From Microbacterium azadirachtae (lineage in GTDB: Bacteria; Actinomycetota; Actinomycetes; Actinomycetales; Microbacteriaceae), in contig NZ_JYIT01000060.1 in assembly GCF_000956545.1 (NCBI RefSeq), positions 1-54,512 on the forward strand: a stretch of DNA of 54,512 nt, given 5' to 3'. Below are positions 1-7,859 of this stretch, one piece after another; within the stretch, counting starts at the first letter, position 1, and every line of letters starts with the position of its first letter. Made by a program: the position numbers and the translations under genes. The notes under the pieces are model-generated. The model saw only the letters and a program-made list of their open reading frames with translations. It did no database searches and was not told the origin of the DNA.

Positions 1-1121
1 GGGGTGGGATGTGTCGCGGGAGTGGTGGCCGTCGTGCGGAAACGGCCGGCATCGCGAGCGACGTCGAGCGCTCCTCCTGCCTCCTCCAGTCGGTGACGGA
101 GGGTGTCCAACCCGCCGAGCGCTGGTAGCGGGCCGGTCTTGGCCCCGTCGTTGAGGATCTCGATGCGGTCGGTGTCGATCGTGATTGTCGCGTGGGTGCT
201 GTGCGCATGGCGCAGGATGTTCGTCGTGGTCTCACGGAGGACCTGTGCGAGCAGTGCGCTCTCGGGATCGCCTATCGGGTTGGTCGTGGTGATCGTCACG
301 GTGATTCCGGCGGCTTCGAGGAGGTTCTTGGCGTTCTCCAGTTCCGAGGCGAGGTTGAGACGGCGCTGCGCGTGGACGAGGTCCTGAGTGCGGGTGATGG
401 TCTCCGCGATGAGGCGCTGCACCTCGTCGAGTTCATGCGTCGCCGCGGCTGCGTCGGAACTCATGAGCTGGCGGGCCAGGGCCGCCTTGAACTTGATGAC
501 GTGGAGCGTGTGCCCCTGGATGTCGTGCAGGTCGCCGGCGAAGCGGATCCGTTCCTGGGCGACGGCGAGTTCGGCTTCGGCCTGCTTGGCGCGTTCCAGG
601 GAGAGAAGGATGACGGTGTACCGCTCGACGAGGGCGAGGACGATGTAGATGAACGCCGTCACGGCTGCGGGAACGAGGAGGTACTCCGCTGCGGTGGCGG
701 GAGTGAACGGCACCGTGATGAACGCCAGCGCACCGATCGCCGCAGCGGTCGCGCAGAGACCGAGCACCGCGATCACGCGATGGCGTGGCAACCGGGGCAG
801 GATCATCGCTCCGGCCAGCGAGAACGCGAACACCGCGATCGGGCTGCCGCCGAGAGCCGCGTTCACCCCCCAGCTGGCGGCTGACAACGCCAGCGCCAGG
901 ATGCTTCCGTCCGGGTAGCCTTCCGGAGTCCACCGCAGCAGGAGGAACACCGGTGCGAGCAGGCCGAGCGCGACCACCACGCCGTCCCACCATGAGGTGG
1001 AGGTCACGGCCACCGCGAGCACCCCTAAAGGGACCACGGCCACGGCGACGGTGAGGATCGTCGCATGCCGGATCCGCCGACGAGTACCGGAGTCCGTCAG
1101 CGCACGGCCCTCCTGCGTCAA
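1..1121 (-). CDS. Sensor histidine kinase, NarL/DesK type (C-terminus beyond left edge)
   Basis: The reverse-strand frame is open from the left edge to a probable TTG start at 1121, which has GGAG about 10 nt upstream; an in-frame stop lies just before it. The ~373 visible residues begin with several hydrophobic segments (about residues 20-165), then a dimerisation/phosphoacceptor helix with the H-box GDLHDIQGHT (His ~199), then an HATPase region with ETTTNILRHAH as the N box and LGGLDTLRHRLEEAGG near the C-terminus. It should phosphorylate a LuxR-type response regulator, presumably encoded left of the window. The start overlaps the stop region of the small membrane gene upstream, so the two are probably cotranscribed. 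The neighbouring ABC and CPBP genes suggest sensing of an envelope-active compound, which is inference. Confidence 0.82.
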   Translation of the reverse strand, partial: MTQEGRALTDSGTRRRIRHATILTVAVAVVPLGVLAVAVTSTSWWDGVVVALGLLAPVFLLLRWTPEGYPDGSILALALSAASWGVNAALGGSPIAVFAFSLAGAMILPRLPRHRVIAVLGLCATAAAIGALAFITVPFTPATAAEYLLVPAAVTAFIYIVLALVERYTVILLSLERAKQAEAELAVAQERIRFAGDLHDIQGHTLHVIKFKAALARQLMSSDAAAATHELDEVQRLIAETITRTQDLVHAQRRLNLASELENAKNLLEAAGITVTITTTNPIGDPESALLAQVLRETTTNILRHAHSTHATITIDTDRIEILNDGAKTGPLPALGGLDTLRHRLEEAGGALDVARDAGRFRTTATTPATHPT

Positions 1122-1139
1122 CTGTTCGATGGCTCCATG

Positions 1140-1376
1140 TTAGGCGGCGTTCTCGCGCTTCTTGATCAGGGCGCCGAGCGCCAGAGACCCCAGCAGCGCG
1201 GCCACTTCGATCCCGAAGACGAGGAAGCCGATCCAGTCGTGCTGGACGATGAACGTCTGCCAGTCCTCGGGGAGGAATCGGATGATGTTCGGGTTGTTGC
1301 GGCTGGTCAGCAGCAGGAACGAGCTGGGGACGCCGACGACGACGATGGCGATGAGTATGCCTCTGAGAACCTTCAT
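1140..1376 (-). CDS. Small two-helix membrane protein of unknown function
   Basis: A 78-residue protein beginning MKVLRGILIAIVVVG. It has one hydrophobic helix at about residues 5-24 and a second at about 43-68, and ends in a basic tail (KKRENAA). I do not recognise the family. The ATG at 1376 is chosen because the first membrane helix starts directly after it; upstream in-frame codons give a non-membrane leader with poor sequence. It lies immediately before the sensor kinase on the same strand and diverges from the ABC transporter genes, so it could be an accessory of the kinase (signal-sensing or modulating small membrane protein). That role is inferred from position only. Confidence 0.6.
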   Translation of the reverse strand: MKVLRGILIAIVVVGVPSSFLLLTSRNNPNIIRFLPEDWQTFIVQHDWIGFLVFGIEVAALLGSLALGALIKKRENAA

Positions 1377-1411
1377 ACTCCGAGCCTCATCGGATACGGC
1401 GGACGGCAGTA

Positions 1412-1440
1412 GTGACGCTGTGTCACATGTCCTGGTGACA
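1412..1440. promoter_or_regulatory. Inverted/direct GTGAC repeats in divergent promoter region
   Basis: GTGAC (1412-1416), GTCAC (1422-1426) and GTGAC (1435-1439) occur in the gap between the divergent small membrane gene (start 1376) and the ABC ATPase (start 1485). TGTCAC and GTGACA (1421-1440) form 6-bp inverted arms. This could be the binding site of the response regulator paired with the left-edge kinase. The assignment is inference. Confidence 0.3.
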
Positions 1441-1484
1441 TGGCGGCCCTGACGTCGACCGTCGAGCACTTATGAGATGAAGGC

Positions 1485-2387
1485 ATGAATCCCGTCATCG
1501 AGCTTGATCGGCTCTCCGTGCGCTACGGCGGCTTCTCCGCCGTGCACGACGTGTCCTTGCAGGTGTTGCGCGGGGAGCTGTATGCCTTGCTCGGCGCCAA
1601 CGGTGCGGGCAAGACGTCCACGCTTGAGACGATCGAGGGCCACCGCGCCGCCGATGGAGGCTCCGTGCGCGTGTTCGGGGAAGACCCTCGGCGTCGGCGC
1701 GCGGTGCGGCCCCGAACAGGGATCATGCTCCAGAACGGCGGCTTCTCCCCCGAACTGGACGCACGTGAGTCCGTCGAGCTGTTCGGTGCTCTCAGCGGGC
1801 GGAAGGACGATGCTGCGAGGGTCCTCGACGCGGTCGGTCTCGGGCATCGCGCGCGAGTGCGGGTCTCCCAGCTGTCGGGTGGAGAGCAGCGGCGTCTCGA
1901 CTTCGCCACGGCGATCTGGGGTGGACCGGAGCTGATCGTGCTCGACGAACCCACCACCGGGCTCGATGTCAATGCCCGTGACGACCTGTGGGCGGCGGTG
2001 GAGGCCCTCCGAAATGAGGGAACGACGTTCCTGCTCACCACCCACTATCTCGAGGAAGCACAGCAGTATGCCGACCGCATCGGTCTGATGCAGAAGGGGA
2101 GACTGCAGCTGGAGGGCACCGTCGCCGACATCACCGGTACGTTGCCCGCGCGCATCTCCTTCCGCCTGGCGCCGGACGCCGCAGTCCCGGCCGGTGCGGA
2201 ACGGTTGCCCGACGACAGCTTCACCGTCCGCACCACCCGGATGCAGGAAGACCTGCACGCCCTGCTGGGTTGGGCTGCCGAGAACGACGTGGAGCTGCAG
2301 GCGCTGGAGGCCGGATCGCCGCGGCTCGACGACGTGCTCCGCTCGATCGCCGACCACCAGCCCGAACGAGACGAGGAGGAGCGATGA
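1485..2387 (+). CDS. ABC transporter ATP-binding protein (ABC-2 type exporter)
   Basis: A 300-residue nucleotide-binding subunit. It shows Walker A GANGAGKTSTLE (about residues 38-49), signature LSGGEQRRLDFA (about 130), Walker B LIVLDEPTTGLD (about 150) and the H-loop TTHYLEEAQQ. The C-terminal part after residue 215 has the accessory region common in DrrA/CcmA-like drug or bacteriocin exporters. It overlaps the permease gene by 4 bp (ATGA), which indicates translational coupling. Together with the permease and the following CPBP protein it probably exports or detoxifies an antimicrobial compound. The substrate cannot be read from the sequence. Confidence 0.92.
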   Translation: MNPVIELDRLSVRYGGFSAVHDVSLQVLRGELYALLGANGAGKTSTLETIEGHRAADGGSVRVFGEDPRRRRAVRPRTGIMLQNGGFSPELDARESVELFGALSGRKDDAARVLDAVGLGHRARVRVSQLSGGEQRRLDFATAIWGGPELIVLDEPTTGLDVNARDDLWAAVEALRNEGTTFLLTTHYLEEAQQYADRIGLMQKGRLQLEGTVADITGTLPARISFRLAPDAAVPAGAERLPDDSFTVRTTRMQEDLHALLGWAAENDVELQALEAGSPRLDDVLRSIADHQPERDEEER

Positions 2388-3109
2388 CCTTCACCATCGC
2401 GGCGAGCGAACTGAAGCAGATCACCCGTAACACGTCCGTCCTGATCGGCGCGACAGCGATCCCGCTCGGCACGAGCGCGCTGTTGATCCTCGGACGCGAC
2501 AGCTACCGGGACTTTCCCACCGGGCTCGGCTTCGCCGTCGGGGTGATGATGGTGTCGATCGCAGCGCTCGGCCTGTACGTCACCGCCGTCACGACCCTCG
2601 CGGCCCGGCGTCAGACACTTTTCCTGAAACGCCTCCGCTCCACGGCAGCCAGCGACACCGGCATCCTCACGGGACTCCTCGCACCGCCTGTGGTCATCAG
2701 CGCCATTCAGGTGAGCATCGTGCTCGTCGTCCTCGCGTGGATCACCGAAGGCCCCGCCGATCCCCTCCTGCTCGCACTCTCAGCAGTGCTCCTGATCACC
2801 CTCATGCTCGCCCTCGCCCTCGCGACAGTCGGAGTGACTCGGTCCCCCGAACATGCCCAGATCACGACCCTCCCGATCACGCTCGGCGCGATCGGGCTCG
2901 CGATGTGGATCGGGCTCACCGGTACGGACGAGCTCCCACTCGTGAAAGCACTCCTGCCCACCGGCGCGACGACCCAGCTCAGCATCAACGCCTGGAACGG
3001 CGGCACCCCACTCGACCAGAACCTGCTCCTGCTGCTCCCGACGCTGGGCTGGATCGCCGCCGCACTCCTCATGACAAAGATCACCTTCCACTGGGAACCA
3101 CGGCACTGA
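2384..3109 (+). CDS. ABC-2 type transporter permease
   Basis: A 241-residue integral membrane protein with about six hydrophobic segments (around residues 18-35, 50-70, 95-118, 128-150, 158-175 and 215-232). The ATG at 2384 overlaps the ATPase stop codon, so it is the natural start; longer in-frame readings merely run back through the ATPase gene. It would form the membrane channel for the preceding ATPase. The motif RRQTLFLKRLRSTA after the second helix resembles the cytoplasmic coupling segment seen in ABC-2 permeases, in which the exported substrate varies widely. Confidence 0.85.
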   Translation: MTFTIAASELKQITRNTSVLIGATAIPLGTSALLILGRDSYRDFPTGLGFAVGVMMVSIAALGLYVTAVTTLAARRQTLFLKRLRSTAASDTGILTGLLAPPVVISAIQVSIVLVVLAWITEGPADPLLLALSAVLLITLMLALALATVGVTRSPEHAQITTLPITLGAIGLAMWIGLTGTDELPLVKALLPTGATTQLSINAWNGGTPLDQNLLLLLPTLGWIAAALLMTKITFHWEPRH

Positions 3110-3180
3110 TACCCCGCCCCACGTCCGACGACGGACAAACATCCCCTCCGCACAACACCCGATCGAGAAGCGAAAGCAAC

Positions 3181-4143
3181 ATGACACACGACCCAGCCAC
3201 CACGTCATCCCCCGCAGGCTCTTCGGCGAGAGCCGCCCGACTCGCACCCCGTCCGATCCCGCCTGGAGTGGAGTATCAGCGCGTCCTCGTCAGCGACAAA
3301 CGCCGCATCGGACGGGGCGTCCTGGCGATCATCCTGCTCGTCGGCGGAATGTTCGGCATGACTCTCGGGGCAGTGCAGATCGCGTTCCGCGTCGACGCCG
3401 CACTGGGGCTCAGCGGATACACCGCGAGCATCCACGTCGCAGCGATGCTCCCCATCGCACTACTGATCCCGTGGAGCATGCTGATCCAACGATGGCTATA
3501 CGGAGTTCGAGCCGCCTCACTGACCTCCGTGCTGAACGTTTTCCGCACCGCTGTCTTCGGCAAGGCGGTTCTGATCGTCGTGCCGCTGTGGGCGATCAAC
3601 CTCGTCGTCTCCAACCTCGTGATGGACAACGCCACGACCACCTGGTCGACGGTCAGCCTGGCCTCCGTCTTCCTCGTCACACTCCTCCTGACGCCGCTGC
3701 AGGCCGCAGGAGAGGAGTACGGATACCGTGGCCTCGTCTTCCGCGTCGCCGCGAGCTGGGCGACAGGCCCGCGAACCGCCCTGCTGCTCGGTGTCGCTGT
3801 GTCCAGCATCGTCTTCGCCGTGGTCCATTTCTCGACCGACCCCTGGGTCAACCTCTACTACCTCGTCTTCGCATCCACCCTCGCGATCATCACCTGGAGA
3901 AGCGGTGGACTCGAGATCGGCATCGTCATCCACGCGGTGAACAACACCATCGGCTTCCTCTTCCTGCTCGTCATCCACGCGGACTTCACCGCGGCGAATG
4001 ACCGCTCCGATGGGGTCGGATCCGCGATCATGCTCCTCCCCTGCGTGTTGCACATCGCCATCACTGCATGGGTCTGGTGGCAGACCCGGAGTTCCGGGCC
4101 GGCCCTCACCCCCGGTGACGGACAAGACCCTCGTGCGGAATAG
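3181..4143 (+). CDS. CPBP family intramembrane metalloprotease
   Basis: A 320-residue membrane protein carrying the three CPBP (CAAX protease/bacteriocin-processing, Abi) motifs in order: EEYGYRG (about residue 179), FAVVHF (about 213) and HAVNN (about 249). These provide the glutamates, histidines and asparagine of the intramembrane active site. An N-terminal cytoplasmic stretch of about 45 residues precedes the first helix. The ATG at 3181 is chosen because earlier in-frame codons overlap the permease gene antisense-like in composition. Members of this family confer bacteriocin self-immunity or process peptides, which fits its place after an ABC exporter. The actual substrate is unknown. 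Confidence 0.88.
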   Translation: MTHDPATTSSPAGSSARAARLAPRPIPPGVEYQRVLVSDKRRIGRGVLAIILLVGGMFGMTLGAVQIAFRVDAALGLSGYTASIHVAAMLPIALLIPWSMLIQRWLYGVRAASLTSVLNVFRTAVFGKAVLIVVPLWAINLVVSNLVMDNATTTWSTVSLASVFLVTLLLTPLQAAGEEYGYRGLVFRVAASWATGPRTALLLGVAVSSIVFAVVHFSTDPWVNLYYLVFASTLAIITWRSGGLEIGIVIHAVNNTIGFLFLLVIHADFTAANDRSDGVGSAIMLLPCVLHIAITAWVWWQTRSSGPALTPGDGQDPRAE

Positions 4144-4200
4144 GGTCCAGGTGCCGCAGGTTGCAGGAGAACGGCGACGGCCGGGACCGGAAGGACCAGA

Positions 4201-5133
4201 ATGCGGGCATGGATAACGACTCCGGACACACCTGGAGGATTGACCCTGAGCGAGGTGGCAGACCCCTCCCCGCTTCCGCACGAACTGCTGGTGCGTGTCG
4301 AGGCGTTCGCCCCGAATCCCGGTGATCTTGCGGCCCTCCCGGGCGCCCCCGCAGGGTCGATACCCGGGTGGGACGGAGCAGGCGTCGTGCTCCAGGCCGC
4401 CGCCGACGGCGCAGGGCCACAGGTCGGAGATCGCGTGCTCTTCCTCGGGCTCGGCGCCCGCGGCTGGGCGCAACACCGCGCCGTACCCCACGCAACCACC
4501 GCCGCCGCCCCGTCCGACGCGGCCTGGGAGCACCTCGCGACACTCCCCATTCCAGCGACCAGCGCCTTACGCGCCCTGCGGAAGCTCGGCTCCGTCCTCG
4601 GCCGACGCATCCTGATCGTGGGAGCCACGAGCGCCGTCGGGAGGATCGCCGTGCAGCTCGCCGCGCACTCCGGCGCGCACGTCGTCGCCGTCGCGCGTGA
4701 CGAGAGCCAGCACGCCGAACTCCGACGTCTCGGCGCCCACGAAACGCACAAGGCTCTCACCTCGGTGACATCTCGCGTCCACGGAGCCATCGACATGATC
4801 GGCGGCCAACACCTCGTCAACGCATACGCCCTCCTCGAACCCGGCGCCACCGTCATCGCACTCGGCCACTCATCCGGCGCCGACGAGCACTTCCCCTACG
4901 GCGCCTTCATCGCCGACCCCACGACATCCGCCCGTTCGATCACGAGCTTCTTCCTCGGGTCAGAGACCGGTCTCGCCGACGAGATGGCCTACCTCGCGGC
5001 CGACAAGGACCTCCAGATCGGCGACGTCGACACCCGCGCCTGGACCGAGCTCGCGACCTGGATCGTCCAGGGAGCACCCCGACCGTCACGGAGAGTCGTC
5101 TTCCGTGTGGACCATGCTGACTCCTACGGCTGA
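4201..5133 (+). CDS. Zinc-independent MDR family alcohol dehydrogenase / quinone oxidoreductase-like protein
   Basis: A 310-residue medium-chain dehydrogenase/reductase. The N-terminal GroES-like domain includes FAPNPGDLAALPG and IPGWDGAGVV; the Rossmann domain has the nucleotide-binding turn VGATSAVGRIAVQLAA (about residues 139-154). No structural-zinc cysteine cluster is present, so it belongs with quinone oxidoreductase/enoyl reductase-like members that use NADPH. GAAGGA lies 6-7 nt before the ATG. It is monocistronic by appearance, 57 bp after the CPBP gene. The substrate is not predictable; reduction of quinones or reactive enones is typical of the family. Confidence 0.85.
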   Translation: MRAWITTPDTPGGLTLSEVADPSPLPHELLVRVEAFAPNPGDLAALPGAPAGSIPGWDGAGVVLQAAADGAGPQVGDRVLFLGLGARGWAQHRAVPHATTAAAPSDAAWEHLATLPIPATSALRALRKLGSVLGRRILIVGATSAVGRIAVQLAAHSGAHVVAVARDESQHAELRRLGAHETHKALTSVTSRVHGAIDMIGGQHLVNAYALLEPGATVIALGHSSGADEHFPYGAFIADPTTSARSITSFFLGSETGLADEMAYLAADKDLQIGDVDTRAWTELATWIVQGAPRPSRRVVFRVDHADSYG

Positions 5134-5537
5134 CCTTTCCCGAACACCCATAGGCAGGGCGCAGGGTGCGGACGGTCGACGCTTCTTTCAGTCCCTGAGG
5201 AAATACGACTGATCGATAGTCTGCGGTTCGATGTGCTGCCTGCTTGCAGCGCTGTCGTCGCCGGCGCACCCACACCGCCGCCAAGCATTTCGTGCGAGCA
5301 CGCGTGCAGAGTCTGGCCTTGAATTTGTCACACGCTTCGATGAACTTGCCCGGTGGTCCAGCGCGACAGGTCGCTGGAGAGGAACTGGGCGGGGTCAGCG
5401 GTGTCCACCGACGCCGCGAGGCGGCCTTGCGTGAGGGAATTGCGGTGACCAGGACGCGACTGCGTTCAGGCGGACGCCATGCTGTTGGGCGTTGCCGGGC
5501 TACAGGGCGTTCGGTCGGCGGCGACTAGGCTGGCCGG
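5134..5537. other. 404-bp gene-free region with a possible degenerate junction repeat
   Basis: No convincing gene on either strand. It separates the quinone oxidoreductase-like gene from the DeoR gene. Near its right side, at 5391-5455, GGGGTCAGCG, then TCCA, and 40 nt later TGACCAGGA resemble the two arms of the junction repeats at 14951, 22529 and 26877. The match is short and could be chance. Confidence 0.5.
5391..5455 (+). repeat. Possible diverged copy of the module-junction repeat (candidate A0)
   Basis: GGGGTCAGCG matches the left arm of copy B and TGACCAGGA matches the right arm of copy C. The middle (GTGGTATTCGC in other copies) is not conserved. Spacing between the arms is about 13 bp shorter than in copy C. 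Its position between two unrelated gene groups is the main argument in favour. Confidence 0.25.
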
Positions 5538-6314
5538 GTGGTTGAGAGTGTTCGGTCGCCGCGGGGACGGCGGCACCAGATTCTGGACGTCGTGCGCAGC
5601 AATGGGGACATCGACGTCGCACAGCTGGCGACTCTCCTCACCGTGTCCGTCGAGACGGTGAGGCGGGATCTCGCTGCTTTGGAGGGCCAGGGGCTTGTTC
5701 GGCGCAGTTACGGGAAGGTGTCTGCGGTCGAAAGTGGGGCGTTCGAGACGTCGCTCGCGGCGCGGGAGTTAATCAACCCGCAGGAGAAGATCTTTATCGC
5801 CGACGCGATCGTGGAACACCTTGGGACCGCGCAGACGATCTTCCTCGATGAGGGCGTTCAAATGCTGTTCGTCGCGGAGCGGCTACCGTTGGAGTATCCG
5901 CTAACTGTTGTCACGTCGTCGCTGCCGATTGCGACGCTGCTGGCCGGGCGGGTGAACACGCAGGTCATCATGTTGGGTGGGCGAGTCCGCGGAAACACGC
6001 TCGGGGTCGTGGATGCCTGGACTGTCGAGCTTCTTGGCCGCCTCAACATCGACCTGGCGATCATCGGCGCGAACGGCGTCTCTATCGAAAGCGGCATGAC
6101 CACGCCCGACCCCTCTGTCGCGGCAATCAAGTCGGCCGCAATCCGTCGCGCGACGCGGGCTGTCTTCGTCGGCGCTCACCACAAGTTCGGGCGGCGCACG
6201 TTCGTGACGTTCGCGCAGCTGAACGAGTTTGAAGTGGTTCTCACCGGCCGGGAACTCGGGGCCTCGGCGGCCCGACGTTTCAGTGATGCGGGTGCGCCAA
6301 TACGCCTCGTGTGA
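5538..6314 (+). CDS. DeoR family transcriptional regulator
   Basis: A 258-residue regulator with an N-terminal DeoR-type winged helix-turn-helix (RHQILDVVRSNGDIDVAQLA, then SVETVRRDLAALEGQGLVRR, about residues 12-55). The C-terminal domain is the sugar-phosphate-sensing fold, with IFLDEGVQML, VVTSSLPIATLL, GGRVRGNT and GANGVSIESGMTTPDP as its conserved turns. Translation starts at GTG 5538. It precedes a polyol dehydrogenase by 138 bp and probably controls it in response to a phosphorylated sugar or polyol, as is usual for the family. A 14-bp perfect palindrome in that gap (6396-6409) is a candidate operator. Confidence 0.93.
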   Translation: MVESVRSPRGRRHQILDVVRSNGDIDVAQLATLLTVSVETVRRDLAALEGQGLVRRSYGKVSAVESGAFETSLAARELINPQEKIFIADAIVEHLGTAQTIFLDEGVQMLFVAERLPLEYPLTVVTSSLPIATLLAGRVNTQVIMLGGRVRGNTLGVVDAWTVELLGRLNIDLAIIGANGVSIESGMTTPDPSVAAIKSAAIRRATRAVFVGAHHKFGRRTFVTFAQLNEFEVVLTGRELGASAARRFSDAGAPIRLV

Positions 6315-6395
6315 GCACTCGTCACGTCTCCTAAACCGGGCATGAACCGGGCAAACACTGCCTCAAATCGGGTGGATTCGCCCGTACGAGTGCGT

Positions 6396-6409
6396 GCTTC
6401 CATGGAAGC
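6396..6409. promoter_or_regulatory. Candidate DeoR operator palindrome
   Basis: GCTTCCATGGAAGC is a perfect 14-bp palindrome, 43 bp upstream of the polyol dehydrogenase start and downstream of the DeoR gene. DeoR regulators bind palindromic or repeated sites near their target promoters; binding here is inferred. Confidence 0.4.
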
Positions 6410-6452
6410 CAGCCTGCCCGGCGCTTCCCTCTGACGTCAATGGAGACGACGT

Positions 6453-7859
6453 ATGACCACTCTTCACCCCATCGACTACGACCGATCGAGATTGGGAGTG
6501 GGCATCGTCCACTTCGGTGTCGGCAACTTCCATCGGGCACACCAGGCGCTGTACCTTGACGAGCTCGCCTCACGCGGCCTCGCCGACGGGTGGGGTATCT
6601 GCGGAGTGGGCGTGCTGCCCGCCGACGCGGTCATGCGGGATGCTCTCGCTGCCGGCGATGGCGTCTACACCCTCGTCGAGCAGCATCCCTCCGGTGAGCG
6701 GGCAGCGCGGCAGGTCGGCTCGATCAGCCGATACCTCTTCGCGCCGGAGGAACTCGACGAGGTCCTCCGGGTGCTCGCCGCGCCGGAGACGAGGATCGTG
6801 ACGCTCACCATCACGGAGGGCGGATACGCCGCGGCGGACTCGGCGGTTCATCTCTCTGTTTTCGATATCGTCATCCGCGGGCTCGAACGCCGCCGCGCCG
6901 CCGGCGTCGAGCCGTTCGCGGTCGTGTCGTGCGACAACCTGCCCGAGAACGGGCAGGTTGCGCGCCGTGCTTTCGTCTCGGCCGCAAGCCGCTTGTCGTC
7001 TGAGCTCGCGGCGTGGGTGGACAGCGCGGTCCCGTTCCCGAGCACGATGGTCGACCGCATTACGCCCGCGACGACCGATGAGCACCGGGCCATTGCCCGG
7101 AAGGAGTTCGGTGCCACCGACGCGTGGCCGGTGCTCTCAGAGAGCTTCCGCCAGTGGGTGATCGAGGACACATTCCCCGCCGGGCGTCCCCCGCTCGAAG
7201 AGGTCGGCGTGCAACTCGTCGACGACGTTCACCCGTACGAGCTCGCCAAGCTGCGCATCCTCAACGCGGGACACCAAGCGCTCGCCTACTTCGGTCTTCT
7301 CGCCGGCTACCGGTATGCGCACGAAGCCGCCACCGATCCCGTGATCCGCGATGCCGTCTCGGCCTACATGGTCGAGGCGCAAGTCACGCTCAATCCGGTC
7401 ATCGACCTGGACGCCTACCGCGAGCAGACCCTGGAGAGATTCGCGAATCCGCACGTGCGCGACACCCTCGCACGGCTCGCGACGGACGGCGTAGACCGCG
7501 TCACCACGTTCCTTTTGCCCGTCCTGCGCGACCGACGCCAACGCGGGCTGTCCTCCCCGCGGAGTGTGGCGATCCTCGCTGCGTGGGCGCGATACCTGCG
7601 GCTCGCGACCGGCCCCGACACAGCGTTGCCGTTCACGGACCGCCGAGCGGACGAGGTGGCCCTCGCTGTCGCGGACCTCGAGCGCAGCATCCCCGCCTTC
7701 CTCTCACGTGAGGCCTGGTTCGGCGACCTCGCGATGGACGCCGAGGCCGTCGCGGCACTGGCGAAGGACATCGATCTGATCGCGAACGAAGCAAACGTGC
7801 AGCTCGCGCTCCACCGCATCGAGGACGCCGCCCGCGCCGCTGAGGGGGTCACCCGATGA
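6453..7859 (+). CDS. Mannitol dehydrogenase family polyol/uronate oxidoreductase
   Basis: A 468-residue long-chain dehydrogenase. The N-terminal Rossmann region has VHFGVGNFHRAHQALYLDEL (residues 17-36) and TLTITEGGY (about 119); the C-terminal domain has the catalytic-lysine signature ELAKLRILNAGHQALAYFG (about 262-280). This family includes mannitol 2-dehydrogenase and fructuronate/tagaturonate reductase, which interconvert a keto sugar and a polyol with NAD(P)H. The length is typical. It is regulated presumably by the preceding DeoR protein and overlaps the following hydrolase gene by 4 bp (ATGA), so the two are translated together. The exact substrate cannot be assigned. Confidence 0.92.
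   Translation: MTTLHPIDYDRSRLGVGIVHFGVGNFHRAHQALYLDELASRGLADGWGICGVGVLPADAVMRDALAAGDGVYTLVEQHPSGERAARQVGSISRYLFAPEELDEVLRVLAAPETRIVTLTITEGGYAAADSAVHLSVFDIVIRGLERRRAAGVEPFAVVSCDNLPENGQVARRAFVSAASRLSSELAAWVDSAVPFPSTMVDRITPATTDEHRAIARKEFGATDAWPVLSESFRQWVIEDTFPAGRPPLEEVGVQLVDDVHPYELAKLRILNAGHQALAYFGLLAGYRYAHEAATDPVIRDAVSAYMVEAQVTLNPVIDLDAYREQTLERFANPHVRDTLARLATDGVDRVTTFLLPVLRDRRQRGLSSPRSVAILAAWARYLRLATGPDTALPFTDRRADEVALAVADLERSIPAFLSREAWFGDLAMDAEAVAALAKDIDLIANEANVQLALHRIEDAARAAEGVTR

Noticed and set aside
192..884. A 230-codon plus-strand open frame at the left end
   Set aside because: It is antisense to the histidine kinase, whose H-box and ATPase motifs are clear on the minus strand; the plus-strand translation has no family features.
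433..993. Minus-strand 186-codon frame within the kinase
   Set aside because: It is an out-of-frame shadow rich in Arg and Pro; the correct minus-strand frame is the kinase itself.
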